Positions 17,123 to 25,871 are shown, counted from the stretch's first letter. The stretch is 39,130 nucleotides of DNA from Bacteroidales bacterium (GCA_017546125.1 JAFYXO010000034.1:1-39130); one strand, 5' to 3'. Notes: generated from the sequence alone by a model not told the origin. Numbers and translations: made by a program.

Positions 17123-17153
17123 CAAATGTAAGAAAATTAGTATTATCGGCAAA
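17123..17153 (-). promoter_or_regulatory. promoter for SPOR lipoprotein-gcvT
   Basis: Minus-strand TTTG (17153-17150), 19 bases, TACATTTG (17130-17123): a full match to the Bacteroidetes consensus, 26 bases before the ATG at 17096. Confidence 0.62.
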
Positions 17154-17193
17154 AAAAATGTATATTTACAAGCATATATTTACTTGGTGAGAT

Positions 17194-18561
17194 ATGGAAA
17201 ACAGAATTAAGACACTTTTAGGCAGGATCTGGCACAAGATAGTGGAGATAGTATCCCTGACCGAACACGTGGATGTACAGGAGGCGAGCAACTATATAAG
17301 GAAGAATATAACCCTAAGCGGACCCAATGCTTACGTATTGGCATGCGCCATTTTTATAGCATCCATAGGACTTAATGTAAACTCTACAGCAGTAATCATC
17401 GGTGCAATGCTCATCTCCCCCCTCATGAGCCCGATTATCGGAGTGGGATACAGCCTTGGAGTCAACGACACCCAGTTCCTCAGAAAATCTGCAGCCAATC
17501 TCATCTACATGGTGATTATCTCCCTATTGGTCTCCACTGTCTACTTTATCATATCACCCCTGGAGCTCGATATGACCACAGAGCTTGATGCGAGGACCAA
17601 CCCCACCATATACGATGTACTGATCGCTCTGTTCGGAGGATTGGCCGGTATCATCGAGATCAGCAACAAACAGAAGGGCACCGTTTTCTCCGGCGTCGCC
17701 ATTGCGACAGCATTGATGCCACCCCTTTGTACTGCGGGTTATGGCTTGGCCACCCTCCAGATGAAATATTTCATCGGGGCACTTTACCTGTTCTTCATAA
17801 ACAGCGTATTCATCTCATTGGCCGCCTTCATAGTGGTAAAGGCGCTGAAATACCCTGTCATCAAATTTGCAGACCCAAGCGTCCAGAGGAGGGTAAACAG
17901 AACCATCTCGCTGGTTATGGTAATTCTCATTATCCCAAGCGTTTACTCTGCTGTCACCACCATCCAGGAGAACAGATTTGACCAGGCTGCTCAGCAACTC
18001 GTCAAAGCCAACCGAACACTCAGCAAGGCATATATTTTCGACTACAGCATCTCCCATCACGTAAAGCCTGCTACCCTTAAAATATCCTTTGCCGGAGAGG
18101 CCCTCAACGATTCAGAGATAGAGGCGCTGCTACGCAATGCAGAGGCTTTGGGAATACACAGGGATCAGGTTGAAATCCAGCAAAGCATCACCACTGCAAG
18201 AGACAATGCCACCGAGAGGGAGGTAATAACAAGTCTGATGGACAGAAACGAAGAGGAGATCAGACGGAGAGAGGAGCTCATCGCCAAAATGGAGAAAGAG
18301 CTCAGCTTCATCAAAGGGAAGGAGCTTCCATACGCACAAATCGCCAGAGAGATTCTGGCGCAATACCCCCAAATCACCGGCTTCTCCATCGCAAGGGGGG
18401 CACAAGTGGACATCACGTCGTTTGATCCGAAGGAGCAGATTATCGTCATAGTCAACTCCGACACCGAGATCCCAGCAGAGGATATCGAGAAGCTAAAAGG
18501 TTGGTTGAAGGTCAGACTCGATTTTGACAATCTGGCGGTGGCCCAGAATATCAGACACTAA
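17194..18561 (+). CDS. DUF389 / TIGR00341 family membrane protein
   Basis: 455 residues. After a short N-terminal segment the region from about residue 38 to 245 holds five or six hydrophobic helices with the DUF389 signature blocks (VIIGAMLISPLMSPIIGVGYSLG, ALFGGLAGIIEIS, GVAIATALMPPLCTAGYGLA). These conserved Pro/Gly-rich stretches are typical of the family, whose transport function is not firmly known. The C-terminal 200 residues are soluble and include a charged coiled-coil-like stretch (about 345-375, NEEEIRRREELIAKMEKEL). It is first in an operon; capA starts one base after its stop codon. The upstream gap (17097-17193) contains the SPOR promoter on the other strand but no exact TAnnTTTG on this strand. 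Confidence 0.9.
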   Translation: MENRIKTLLGRIWHKIVEIVSLTEHVDVQEASNYIRKNITLSGPNAYVLACAIFIASIGLNVNSTAVIIGAMLISPLMSPIIGVGYSLGVNDTQFLRKSAANLIYMVIISLLVSTVYFIISPLELDMTTELDARTNPTIYDVLIALFGGLAGIIEISNKQKGTVFSGVAIATALMPPLCTAGYGLATLQMKYFIGALYLFFINSVFISLAAFIVVKALKYPVIKFADPSVQRRVNRTISLVMVILIIPSVYSAVTTIQENRFDQAAQQLVKANRTLSKAYIFDYSISHHVKPATLKISFAGEALNDSEIEALLRNAEALGIHRDQVEIQQSITTARDNATEREVITSLMDRNEEEIRRREELIAKMEKELSFIKGKELPYAQIAREILAQYPQITGFSIARGAQVDITSFDPKEQIIVIVNSDTEIPAEDIEKLKGWLKVRLDFDNLAVAQNIRH

Positions 18562-18562
18562 G

Positions 18563-19636
18563 ATGAAAAAACTGGTCCTTTTCCTCCTTTTGGCAATCTG
18601 CCCTACCCTTACCAACGGGCAGGACACAATATCTCTGGCTTTTATCGGAGATGTAATGCAACACAAGAGGCAGTTGAATCTGGCCCTGAGAAATGGAAAG
18701 GACACACTGGCCGACAGCTCCTACGACTACTCATCCTATTTCAAATACACTCAGGATATTTTATCAGGGGCAGATTTCGCTGTTGCCAATATGGAATTTG
18801 TCTGCGGACTACCCCCATTCACAGGATACCCCTCCTTCTCGGCACCTGCCACACTCGCCGAAGCGACAGCCAAAGCGGGGATAGACCTGTTCCTGTGTGC
18901 GAACAACCACATCTTCGACAAAGGTCAGGCCGGCTTCGAGAAGACCGTTCTGACATACGGACGGATGGGGATACCATACACCGGAGTATACCGGAACAGA
19001 GAAGAGCAGGGGACACTTTACCCATACATCACCGATATTAAGGGGATCAAGTGTGCATTCATCAATTTCACCTATGGCACCAATGCCGCCGCATCCAAAG
19101 CGGTCGTCAGCAGGATGGACTCCACCTCGGTGACACGAGCCATCGGCAGAGCAAAAGAGATGGGGGCAGATTTCATCATCGCATTGCCACATTGGGGGAC
19201 AGAATATGAGATCACAGAATCACCCCAGCAGAGGAGATGGGAAGAGATGCTCTACCGTCATGGGGTGGATATCATCATCGGAGGACACCCGCACGTAGTA
19301 CAACCGGTCAATATAATTAAAGGGGACAACGGAGAGATAAAACATATCACAGCCTTCTCATTGGGAAATTTTATTTCCAACATGAGTGCAAAAAACACGC
19401 AGATAGGATTTATATTTGTAGTCAAATTGATAAAGGAGGGTTCAAAAGTAAGGATACTCTCAGGGGAACCGGTTTGGCTATGGTGCGGAAGGGGTGGAAG
19501 ATTTGAGCCCGACTACACCACATTCCCTGTCAGGGATTTCATTGGAAAGCCCGAACTTTTCCCCAACAAACACGAATACCAGAAGATGGTAGAGACATAC
19601 CAAAGATTAAGAGAAACAATTCAATATGGCGAATAA
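18563..19636 (+). CDS. CapA-family metallophosphatase-fold protein, secreted
   Basis: 357 residues from the ATG at 18563. The frame extends 13 codons further back into the DUF389 gene, but the signal peptide (MKKLVLFLLLAICPTLTNG) fixes the start here, giving a one-base gap after the previous stop. The PGA_cap/CapA domain is clear: FIGDVM near residue 24, NMEFVCG, LCANNHIFDKG, HWGTEYEI, GGHPHVVQPV and SLGNFISN. Family members act in poly-gamma-glutamate capsule synthesis or as uncharacterised phosphoesterases. No capB or capC partner genes are present, so a capsule role is doubtful. phoH starts 11 bases before its end, so translation is probably coupled. Confidence 0.9.
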   Translation: MKKLVLFLLLAICPTLTNGQDTISLAFIGDVMQHKRQLNLALRNGKDTLADSSYDYSSYFKYTQDILSGADFAVANMEFVCGLPPFTGYPSFSAPATLAEATAKAGIDLFLCANNHIFDKGQAGFEKTVLTYGRMGIPYTGVYRNREEQGTLYPYITDIKGIKCAFINFTYGTNAAASKAVVSRMDSTSVTRAIGRAKEMGADFIIALPHWGTEYEITESPQQRRWEEMLYRHGVDIIIGGHPHVVQPVNIIKGDNGEIKHITAFSLGNFISNMSAKNTQIGFIFVVKLIKEGSKVRILSGEPVWLWCGRGGRFEPDYTTFPVRDFIGKPELFPNKHEYQKMVETYQRLRETIQYGE

Positions 19637-20597
19637 AGAGAGAAAAATAACACTTGAAGCGATAGATCCTATGGATATTTATGGGGTAAACAATCGAATT
19701 CTTGACAGAATCAAGAGATACTTCCCCAAAATGAAGATAGTGGCAAGAGGCTCCGAGATACATCTTGAGGGATCCGAGAAGGATATAAAACTGTTTGAAG
19801 AGAGGCTTAACACCCTTATAGAGATCAGACAAAGGAAAAGGAACCTCAACGAGGATGATGTTGACAGACTTTTCGACTACGAAAACTTCCCAGAGGTGCA
19901 TGAAGAGGAACTCTCTATGCCTGAGGATACATATAATATAGTATATGGCAATGAGGGAAAAGTGGTAAAGGCACGTACCCGCAACCAGAAACGCCTCGTC
20001 GACGAGTACTATAAGAACGACCTCCTGTTCGCACTTGGACCTGCCGGAACAGGAAAGACATACACCGCAATAGCATTGGCCGTAAGGGCACTTAAAAACA
20101 AAGAGGTAAAGAAACTTATCCTCACAAGACCTGCTGTAGAAGCTGGCGAGAGACTCGGCTTCCTGCCTGGTGACCTTAAGGACAAACTTGACCCATACTT
20201 GCAGCCTCTCTATGACGCACTGCGTGACATGATCCACCCTAAAAAACTCCAGGCACTTATGGAGGAGGGGATTATCCAGATAGCACCTCTTGCCTATATG
20301 AGGGGTAGAACCCTTGACAGCGCATTCGTAATCCTGGATGAGGCGCAAAACACATCTATAGGGCAATTGAAAATGTTCCTTACCCGTATGGGGTGCAATG
20401 CAAAATTTATAGTAACAGGTGACGCCTCACAGATTGACCTCCCAAATAAAAGGGACTCAGGCCTTATCAGAGGTGTGGAACTGGTAAAAAATATCAAAGG
20501 GATCGCGGTAATAAACTTCGGAACCGAAGATATTGTCCGCCATCCCCTTGTAACTAAAATCGTCAAAGCCTTCGACAAGGAACTCCCTGAAGAATAG
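19626..20597 (+). CDS. PhoH-like ATPase
   Basis: 323 residues. The N-terminal 100 residues resemble the KH-like, RNA-binding part of PhoH/YbeZ proteins. The ATPase core has Walker A GPAGTGKT (138-145), the LTRPAVEAGERLGFLPGD block, Walker B FVILDEAQNT and the TGDASQIDLP motif. PhoH/YbeZ proteins are linked to rRNA maturation, often beside ybeY, which is not seen here. The gene overlaps capA by 11 bases and ends six bases before the convergent TPM-domain gene, with no terminator between. Confidence 0.95.
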   Translation: MANKERKITLEAIDPMDIYGVNNRILDRIKRYFPKMKIVARGSEIHLEGSEKDIKLFEERLNTLIEIRQRKRNLNEDDVDRLFDYENFPEVHEEELSMPEDTYNIVYGNEGKVVKARTRNQKRLVDEYYKNDLLFALGPAGTGKTYTAIALAVRALKNKEVKKLILTRPAVEAGERLGFLPGDLKDKLDPYLQPLYDALRDMIHPKKLQALMEEGIIQIAPLAYMRGRTLDSAFVILDEAQNTSIGQLKMFLTRMGCNAKFIVTGDASQIDLPNKRDSGLIRGVELVKNIKGIAVINFGTEDIVRHPLVTKIVKAFDKELPEE

Positions 20598-20603
20598 ACA
20601 AAT

Positions 20604-21383
20604 TTAAAATTTTCTGCCAGCGCCGCCGCCACCAAAGGAGCCTCCACCAAATCCGCCGCTAAATCCACCGCTGCTGAAGCCACCGCCGCCGAAGCTGCCA
20701 CCACTGAATCCACCCGAGCTGCGACCGCTTGAGGTTGGGAATATTATTGTTCTTCCCCCACCATTTGAGCTGCCTGAAGAGCCACCGCTCTTGCCATTTT
20801 TGGAGCTGAAGAGAACATACAATACCAACAGGATTATTATGATTGCCACCAATCCCATACCGGAACCGCCTTCAGCTTCATACTCCTCTGCGGAATATTC
20901 ACCTGCAATCATTGGGATGATTTTGTCCACTGCTGCCTTCACAGCACCGTACCAATCCCCCTCCACAAGATAAGGCATCATCTCCCTGTCGATGATAAGG
21001 GCAGCTGTAGCATCGGGAACGACTCCCTCAAGGCCATAACCTACTGCTATATAGATCTCACCGGAAGAGTCCTCAGTCCTGGGTTTGAGCAGTATCACGA
21101 TACCATTATTGAACTTGGCATCACCGACACCCCACTGCTCACCTATCTTGTAAGCAAACTGGGCAGCATCCATCCCGCCAAGATCATTGACTGTCACCAC
21201 TACGATTCTATTGGTAGTGGAGTCAGCAAATGCAATAAGGCGGTCGTCCAGTTCATCTGCCTTGACCTTGTCAAAAAGGGCTGCAAAATCGTGAACAGCA
21301 CCTTCAACCTCAGGCTTAGATGGAATTTGAGCCTGAGCAAACATGCTCAAGCCCAATAATATCAAGTATAAAAACTTTCTCAT
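20604..21383 (-). CDS. TPM-domain (YgcG-like) secreted/membrane protein with Gly-rich tail
   Basis: 259 residues: signal peptide 1-18, TPM domain at about 25-155 (VHDFAALFDKVKADEL, TTNRIVVVTVNDLGGMD, GVGDAKFNNGIVILL, IYIAVGYGLEGVVPDA), a membrane span at 176-193, then a low-complexity Gly/Ser/Phe tail (200-259). TPM proteins of this kind (YgcG, TPM_phosphatase) are repeatedly found beside LemA; some have acid phosphatase activity or act in photosystem repair in plastids, but the bacterial role is unsettled. Its start codon shares a base with the lemA stop (TAATG), which argues for coupled translation and a joint function. Confidence 0.9.
   Translation of the reverse strand: MRKFLYLILLGLSMFAQAQIPSKPEVEGAVHDFAALFDKVKADELDDRLIAFADSTTNRIVVVTVNDLGGMDAAQFAYKIGEQWGVGDAKFNNGIVILLKPRTEDSSGEIYIAVGYGLEGVVPDATAALIIDREMMPYLVEGDWYGAVKAAVDKIIPMIAGEYSAEEYEAEGGSGMGLVAIIIILLVLYVLFSSKNGKSGGSSGSSNGGGRTIIFPTSSGRSSGGFSGGSFGGGGFSSGGFSGGFGGGSFGGGGAGRKF
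20610..20735 (-). repeat. Gly-rich low-complexity tract at the 3' end of the TPM gene
   Basis: The last 40 or so codons are imperfect repeats of GGFSGG / GSFGGGG units encoded by GGN-rich triplets, giving a locally GC-rich run unlike the surrounding DNA. Tails of this kind are common in YgcG-type proteins and vary in length between strains. Confidence 0.6.
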
Positions 21384-21976
21384 TAGAATTTAACTTCAGG
21401 GGCACGTTCAGCACCTTCTTCCGCCTCAAAATATGCCTTCTTCTCGAAGCCAAACATTCCAGCCAAAATGTTGTTAGGGAATTTTCTGATAGTGGTATTG
21501 TAACCTCTTGCAGTTTCATTGAATTTTTGTCTCTCTACAGTGATTCTGTTCTCTGTACCCTCCAATTGTGCCTGAAGTTGCAAGAAATTCTCATTTGCCT
21601 TCAATTCTGGATAGTTTTCGGTAATAGAAAGCAATTTGCCCAAAGCACTTGACAATTCACCTTGAGCCTTTTGGAATTTGGCCAATGATTCTGGAGTAAG
21701 ATTCTCAGGATCTACTGTGATCTGAGTAGCTTTCGAGCGGGCATTTACTACACCTTCCAATGTTGCAGACTCGTGTTGTGCATAACCTTTTACAGTATTT
21801 ACAAGATTAGGGATCAAGTCTGCCCTTCTCTGATAAACATTCTCAACTTGAGACCAAGCAGTTTGTACCTCTTCATCAAGAGTTACCATGTTATTGTAGG
21901 CACCTTTTACCCAAAAAAATAGAACAGCTGCGACAGCCAGAATTATTACCCATGTTGAAGTTTTTTTCTTTGCCAT
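21383..21976 (-). CDS. LemA family protein
   Basis: 197 residues. One N-terminal membrane span (about 8-25) is followed by a helical-bundle domain: MVTLDEEVQTAWSQVENVYQRRADLIPNLVNTVKGYA is the family hallmark, then NFLQLQAQLEGTENRITVERQKFNETARGYNT and the FPNNILAGMFGF block. LemA-fold proteins are common in bacteria and of uncertain function; the N-out or N-in topology is not resolved. It lies 25 bases after the FISUMP lipoprotein gene and overlaps the TPM gene by one base. A LemA-TPM pairing is widespread and suggests a shared envelope role. Confidence 0.95.
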   Translation of the reverse strand: MAKKKTSTWVIILAVAAVLFFWVKGAYNNMVTLDEEVQTAWSQVENVYQRRADLIPNLVNTVKGYAQHESATLEGVVNARSKATQITVDPENLTPESLAKFQKAQGELSSALGKLLSITENYPELKANENFLQLQAQLEGTENRITVERQKFNETARGYNTTIRKFPNNILAGMFGFEKKAYFEAEEGAERAPEVKF

Positions 21977-22001
21977 AATTACAATGTTTGATGGTTAATA
22001 A

Positions 22002-23030
22002 TTATTTGTGGTACCTCACACAACGTACAGAAACTCCGATGTCATCTTTGTCTACTGCATGTGAAGGCACTGAATTCGCATTGTAGAAAATATATCTGTA
22101 TTGCCCTTTACCATCTGTCTCACCACAGCTCCACCACATTCCGTATTGGAGCAGGTGTCTGAACCTTGAATATTTGTCTGTAGAGTGGCCGCAAGGGATG
22201 GCGTTCCAGCCGTAAGTGTTTTTCTTCTCGAAGCCGGGAGAATATGGCCACATCCTCTCAGTATTGAAATTAGCCTCAACTGTCAGATGTGTTGCCAGGC
22301 CAGACCAGTCAGAGTTGAATGTGATGGCATTGCCACCGTTTATGGCTGTACCCAAATCTGCCCAATCTTCATTTGTAGGGATAGTCCAACCTGGAGGGCA
22401 TACACCCTGTGGGCCACCGCCAAGTCCGCTCCCTGATACACCTCCGGTAGCATCATTCCAAGAGTAGAGAGAACCGAAGATCTTTCTCAAAACATCCTGC
22501 TGATAGAAACCGACACCGATCAAATCTCCATCAGGGCCCTGATACTCCAGATTTTCAGCCATCCAATCAAGATTTCCGATATGGACATACATGTAAACTG
22601 TACCGTCACGTGTATCAACGAAAGTAGAATCTGCTGCCTTAAGGCCGGAGATAGAACCGTCATTCACATCGGGGTCGATAGCTGTTACTGTGGCAGACAT
22701 GGTACTCTGATAGTAACCGTCAGCTATAGCAGAAGCTGTCACAATATATGATGCTGCCGAATCGGGAATATTAAAGGTAATTGATTGGGTATGAACTGTA
22801 TCTGCACCCAAAAGTGATGATGATACCCAAAAGTAGTCAACATCTGCCGGATGTGTGATACCTGTACAGAAAGTCTCAATTTTAGCCCCTACCAGACAAT
22901 ATTGGGGAAACTCAAAAGTAACGGAGCCTGTCATATACTCCTTTGTATCCTCTGAATTCTTCTTACAGGACGTAAAGACCAATTGGGAACCAAACAGAGC
23001 AAGAATAAGTAAAAAATATAGTTTCTTCAT
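22002..23030 (-). CDS. lipoprotein with FISUMP (Fibrobacter succinogenes major paralogous) domain
   Basis: 342 residues from the ATG at 23030. The frame runs six codons further up, but the lipoprotein signal (MKKLYFLLILAL to FTSC, Cys22) sets the start. The region after the signal (about 35-125) looks like a beta-sandwich repeat. The C-terminal part (about 145-342) matches FISUMP by NLDWMAENLEY, YSWNDATGG, GVCPPGWTIPTNEDWADL, TYGWNAIPCGH and a final VRCVRYH. Such lipoproteins are common on Bacteroidetes cell surfaces and resemble sulfatase-modifying-factor/lectin folds; their ligands are unknown. It may be co-transcribed with lemA 25 bases downstream. Confidence 0.85.
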   Translation of the reverse strand: MKKLYFLLILALFGSQLVFTSCKKNSEDTKEYMTGSVTFEFPQYCLVGAKIETFCTGITHPADVDYFWVSSSLLGADTVHTQSITFNIPDSAASYIVTASAIADGYYQSTMSATVTAIDPDVNDGSISGLKAADSTFVDTRDGTVYMYVHIGNLDWMAENLEYQGPDGDLIGVGFYQQDVLRKIFGSLYSWNDATGGVSGSGLGGGPQGVCPPGWTIPTNEDWADLGTAINGGNAITFNSDWSGLATHLTVEANFNTERMWPYSPGFEKKNTYGWNAIPCGHSTDKYSRFRHLLQYGMWWSCGETDGKGQYRYIFYNANSVPSHAVDKDDIGVSVRCVRYHK

Positions 23031-23072
23031 TTTACATTGCAAATTCATCCTACAAAGATGAACATTTTTTTA

Positions 23073-23080
23073 TAAATTTG
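23073..23080 (+). promoter_or_regulatory. -7 element for apbE-amidohydrolase
   Basis: TAAATTTG (23073-23080), 35 bases before the ATG at 23116. No clear -33 box. The same gap holds CATCTTTG on the minus strand (23059-23052), a near match that could serve the divergent lipoprotein gene. Confidence 0.4.
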
Positions 23081-23115
23081 TACTAAAATCGTGCCACAGG
23101 GATTAATATTATTTC

Positions 23116-24144
23116 ATGAAAACTTTTTATATCCTCATACTAACTCTCACCTTCGCATTAGCCGGCTGCCGAGACCAGAGCCAATACTACAGAATCTCGG
23201 GCTATGCACAGGGTGGCACATACAATGTAACATACTCATCTTCAGATTCATCAGGACACACTATAAAGATAAACCCGGAGACTCTTAAAGGTATTATAGA
23301 CAATGCTCTACTTAGTATCGACAATTCCCTTTCCGGCTACAACAAAGGTTCAATCCTCTCCAAAACAAACCACAATTTATCAGACTCTGTAGACCACCTT
23401 TTCGAGGATATGTTCAGAATGTCCACCGAGATCTACAAGGAGACAGGCGGAAAGTTTGATCCATCTGCCGCACCCCTATTCGATATGTGGGGCTTCGGTT
23501 TCAAAAATAAAGAGACCATCACAGAGGAGAAAATAGACAGTGTCCTGAAATTCGTGGGGATGGAAAAGGGCCGCATAGAGGGTGGAAGAATTATCAAAAG
23601 TGACCCAAGATTCCAGCTCAATTTCAATGCCATAGCCCAGGGATACTCCTGCGATGTGGTAGCAGCGGAGCTTGAGAAGCTCGGGATTTGCAACTACCTG
23701 GTAGAGGTGGGGATGGAGATCTATTGCAGCGGCAAAAACCCTTCTGGCAATGAGTGGAATATCGGTGTTGATACCCCTGAGGACGGAAATATGGAGGCAG
23801 GTAAAAACATTTCAGAGATAATCTCCGTATCAGACGTCGGGATCGTCACATCGGGAAATTACCGCAAATTTTTCATTGAGAACGGGCAGAAATATTCACA
23901 CACCATAGACCCCACCACAGGCAAACCTGTAAAACACAACCTGTTGAGCGCCACCATTATTGCCCCTAATGCATCATTGGCTGACGCATACGCCACATAT
24001 TGTATGGTCATCGGTCTGGATGAATCTAAAAAATTCCTCGAATCGAGAGCAGACCTCAAGGGATACCTCATATACGGCACTGAGAACGGGGGGATGGATG
24101 TATATTACACCGAAAATCTGAAATCACAATTAGTAAAACAATAA
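23116..24144 (+). CDS. apbE: FAD:protein FMN transferase (ApbE), lipoprotein form
   Basis: 342 residues. ApbE attaches FMN covalently to Thr in exported flavoproteins such as NqrB, NqrC and RnfG, on the outer face of the inner membrane. The signal ends in the lipobox ALAGC (Cys18). Family blocks are FDPSAAPLFDMWGFG, FNAIAQGYSCDVVAAEL (flavin/FAD site), NYLVEVGMEI, VTSGNYRKFF, YSHTIDPTTGKPV and ADAYATYCMV, which contains the Mg-binding Asp and Thr. No Rnf, Nqr or other flavoprotein target is in the window. It is followed after four bases by an amidohydrolase gene, an unusual partner. Confidence 0.93.
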   Translation: MKTFYILILTLTFALAGCRDQSQYYRISGYAQGGTYNVTYSSSDSSGHTIKINPETLKGIIDNALLSIDNSLSGYNKGSILSKTNHNLSDSVDHLFEDMFRMSTEIYKETGGKFDPSAAPLFDMWGFGFKNKETITEEKIDSVLKFVGMEKGRIEGGRIIKSDPRFQLNFNAIAQGYSCDVVAAELEKLGICNYLVEVGMEIYCSGKNPSGNEWNIGVDTPEDGNMEAGKNISEIISVSDVGIVTSGNYRKFFIENGQKYSHTIDPTTGKPVKHNLLSATIIAPNASLADAYATYCMVIGLDESKKFLESRADLKGYLIYGTENGGMDVYYTENLKSQLVKQ

Positions 24145-24148
24145 AGAT

Positions 24149-25816
24149 ATGGCTGAAAAAATCTCAAGAAGATCATTCCTGAAAACCGGAGCTATTGCTG
24201 CCGGAGCATTGGGAGTAGGTTTCTACGGAGGAACCAGAATTCGCACCAACAACCCTTTTGATACCATCATCAAAAACGGAACAGTCTACACAGGTGACGG
24301 CAAAGCCCCTATCATGGGTGATGTCGGAATCAAAAACGGCAAGATAGCCGCTATCGGAAATCTTGGAAACTATGCAGACAACATTCTGGATGTTCACGGC
24401 CTGGCAGTCTCTCCAGGTTTCATAGATATCCACTCTCATACAGACACCAATCTTTTGGTGGCACCTAAAGGGGATAGCCGTATCTTCCAAGGTATCACCT
24501 CTGAGGCTGGTGGAAACTGCGGTGACTCACCATTCCCATACTCGGATGCATATTTCAAAACCAAAAAGGACACCATCCGCCACGGATACCCTTTCTGGCA
24601 AGATGTAGATGGTTTCTTCGATGCTCTCCGCAAGAATAAAATAGGTATCAACTATTGTACTTATACTGGCCAGGGTCAGCTCCGCTCCGCTGTGGTGGGT
24701 GACAATGCTGTAGCTGCTACAGCTGCCCAGCTTGACAGGATGAAAGGTATCCTTGCTGACGAGATGGATGCAGGCTGTGTAGGTCTGAGCTGCGGCTTGG
24801 AATATGCACCAGGCTCATACGCTACCGATGAGGAGCTTGTAGAGCTATGTAAAGTAGTGGCAGCCAAAGATGGTCTCTTCGCCATCCACATGCGCAACGA
24901 GGATGACCGCGTAGAGCAGTCTATCAAAGAGGCAATTGCCATTGCACGCAAATCTGGCGTAAGGCTGCAGATCTCCCACCTTAAAGCACAGAACTCAAAC
25001 AACTGGCATAAAGGTCCTGCAATGCTTAAACTCATCGAAGAGGCACGTGCTGAGGGTATCGATGTGGCATTTGACCGCTACCCTTATATCGCATTCTCTA
25101 CCGGACTTAACTCATTCATCCCTCTTGCTGACCGTCAGGGCTCCAATGAGGAGGTTCTTGCCCGCCTTATCGACGAGAAGAAAGCGGCTGAGATCGGAAA
25201 ATATGCCGAGTCACGCTTCAAAAGACTGGGTGGTCCTCAAAACGTAGTGGTAGTGGGCTTCCAACTCCCTGAGAACAAGAAATTCATCGGTAAAAATCTC
25301 GTAGAGTGCTCAGAAATGACAGGCATGGAACCTTGGCCATTTGTACGTAAAATGCTCATCGACGAGAAACTTTATCCGGATATCATCGGCTTCGCAATGC
25401 ACGAGGACAATGTAAGGATGTTCCTGGCTCACCCTCTTGGAATGCCAGCATCTGACGGTAGCGTATACTCACCAGAAGGTCCACTCGGAGACAGTATGCC
25501 TCACCCTCGCTCATACGGATCGTTCACCCGCTTCTTCGGCAAATATGTAAGGGAAGATAAGATCTGTGACCTCTCTACTGCAGTACATAAAGCTACAGCT
25601 CTCCCTGCATCGAGACTTCACCTTAAAGAGAGAGGTCTTCTTGTCCCTAATTACGCAGCCGACATCGTGGTATTCAACCCTGAGACCATCATCGACTTGT
25701 CAAGCTTCGTGGATCCACACAAATTCAACACCGGAATCGAACACGTATTCGTAAATGGTGTATGGACTATCAAGAACGGTGCACACACCGGAGAACTTGC
25801 AGGTCAGGTAATCTAA
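24149..25816 (+). CDS. Tat-signal amidohydrolase, N-acyl-D-amino-acid deacylase type
   Basis: 555 residues. The N-terminus has a twin-arginine signal (SRRSFLK, residues 6-12, then a mild hydrophobic stretch), predicting export as a folded metalloprotein. The amidohydrolase fold shows FIDIHSHTD (His95 and His97), GGNCGDSPFP (121-130, with Cys124, the unusual metal ligand of D-aminoacylases), LQISHLKAQN, DRYPYIAFSTG and ASDGSVYSPEG with the catalytic Asp. These match N-acyl-D-amino-acid deacylase (DAN family) rather than dihydroorotase. The likely substrate is an N-acylated D-amino acid or peptide fragment, possibly from cell-wall material; this is inference. The gene is four bases after apbE and ends before two tandem hairpins. 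Confidence 0.9.
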   Translation: MAEKISRRSFLKTGAIAAGALGVGFYGGTRIRTNNPFDTIIKNGTVYTGDGKAPIMGDVGIKNGKIAAIGNLGNYADNILDVHGLAVSPGFIDIHSHTDTNLLVAPKGDSRIFQGITSEAGGNCGDSPFPYSDAYFKTKKDTIRHGYPFWQDVDGFFDALRKNKIGINYCTYTGQGQLRSAVVGDNAVAATAAQLDRMKGILADEMDAGCVGLSCGLEYAPGSYATDEELVELCKVVAAKDGLFAIHMRNEDDRVEQSIKEAIAIARKSGVRLQISHLKAQNSNNWHKGPAMLKLIEEARAEGIDVAFDRYPYIAFSTGLNSFIPLADRQGSNEEVLARLIDEKKAAEIGKYAESRFKRLGGPQNVVVVGFQLPENKKFIGKNLVECSEMTGMEPWPFVRKMLIDEKLYPDIIGFAMHEDNVRMFLAHPLGMPASDGSVYSPEGPLGDSMPHPRSYGSFTRFFGKYVREDKICDLSTAVHKATALPASRLHLKERGLLVPNYAADIVVFNPETIIDLSSFVDPHKFNTGIEHVFVNGVWTIKNGAHTGELAGQVI

Positions 25817-25821
25817 AATAA

Positions 25822-25855
25822 AATGGGCACGAAAACGTGGTGTTTCGTGCCCATT
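25822..25855. terminator. hairpin 1 between convergent amidohydrolase and fumarase genes
   Basis: AATGGGCACGAAA (25822-25834) and TTTCGTGCCCATT (25843-25855) form a perfect 13-bp stem with an 8-base loop. On the minus strand the stem is followed by a T-rich tail (TTTTATTTT), so it fits best as the terminator of the fumarase gene. Confidence 0.7.
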
Positions 25856-25871
25856 CATGTTATTTTATAGC

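Noticed and set aside
19539-20366. Leftward open frame of 275 codons opposite phoH
   Set aside because: It is a shadow of the PhoH coding sequence. PhoH motifs on the + strand are unambiguous.
20610-20735. GC-rich repeats as a CRISPR array or tandem DNA repeat element
   Set aside because: They are in frame and encode the Gly-rich tail of the TPM protein. Unit lengths are irregular and there are no spacers.
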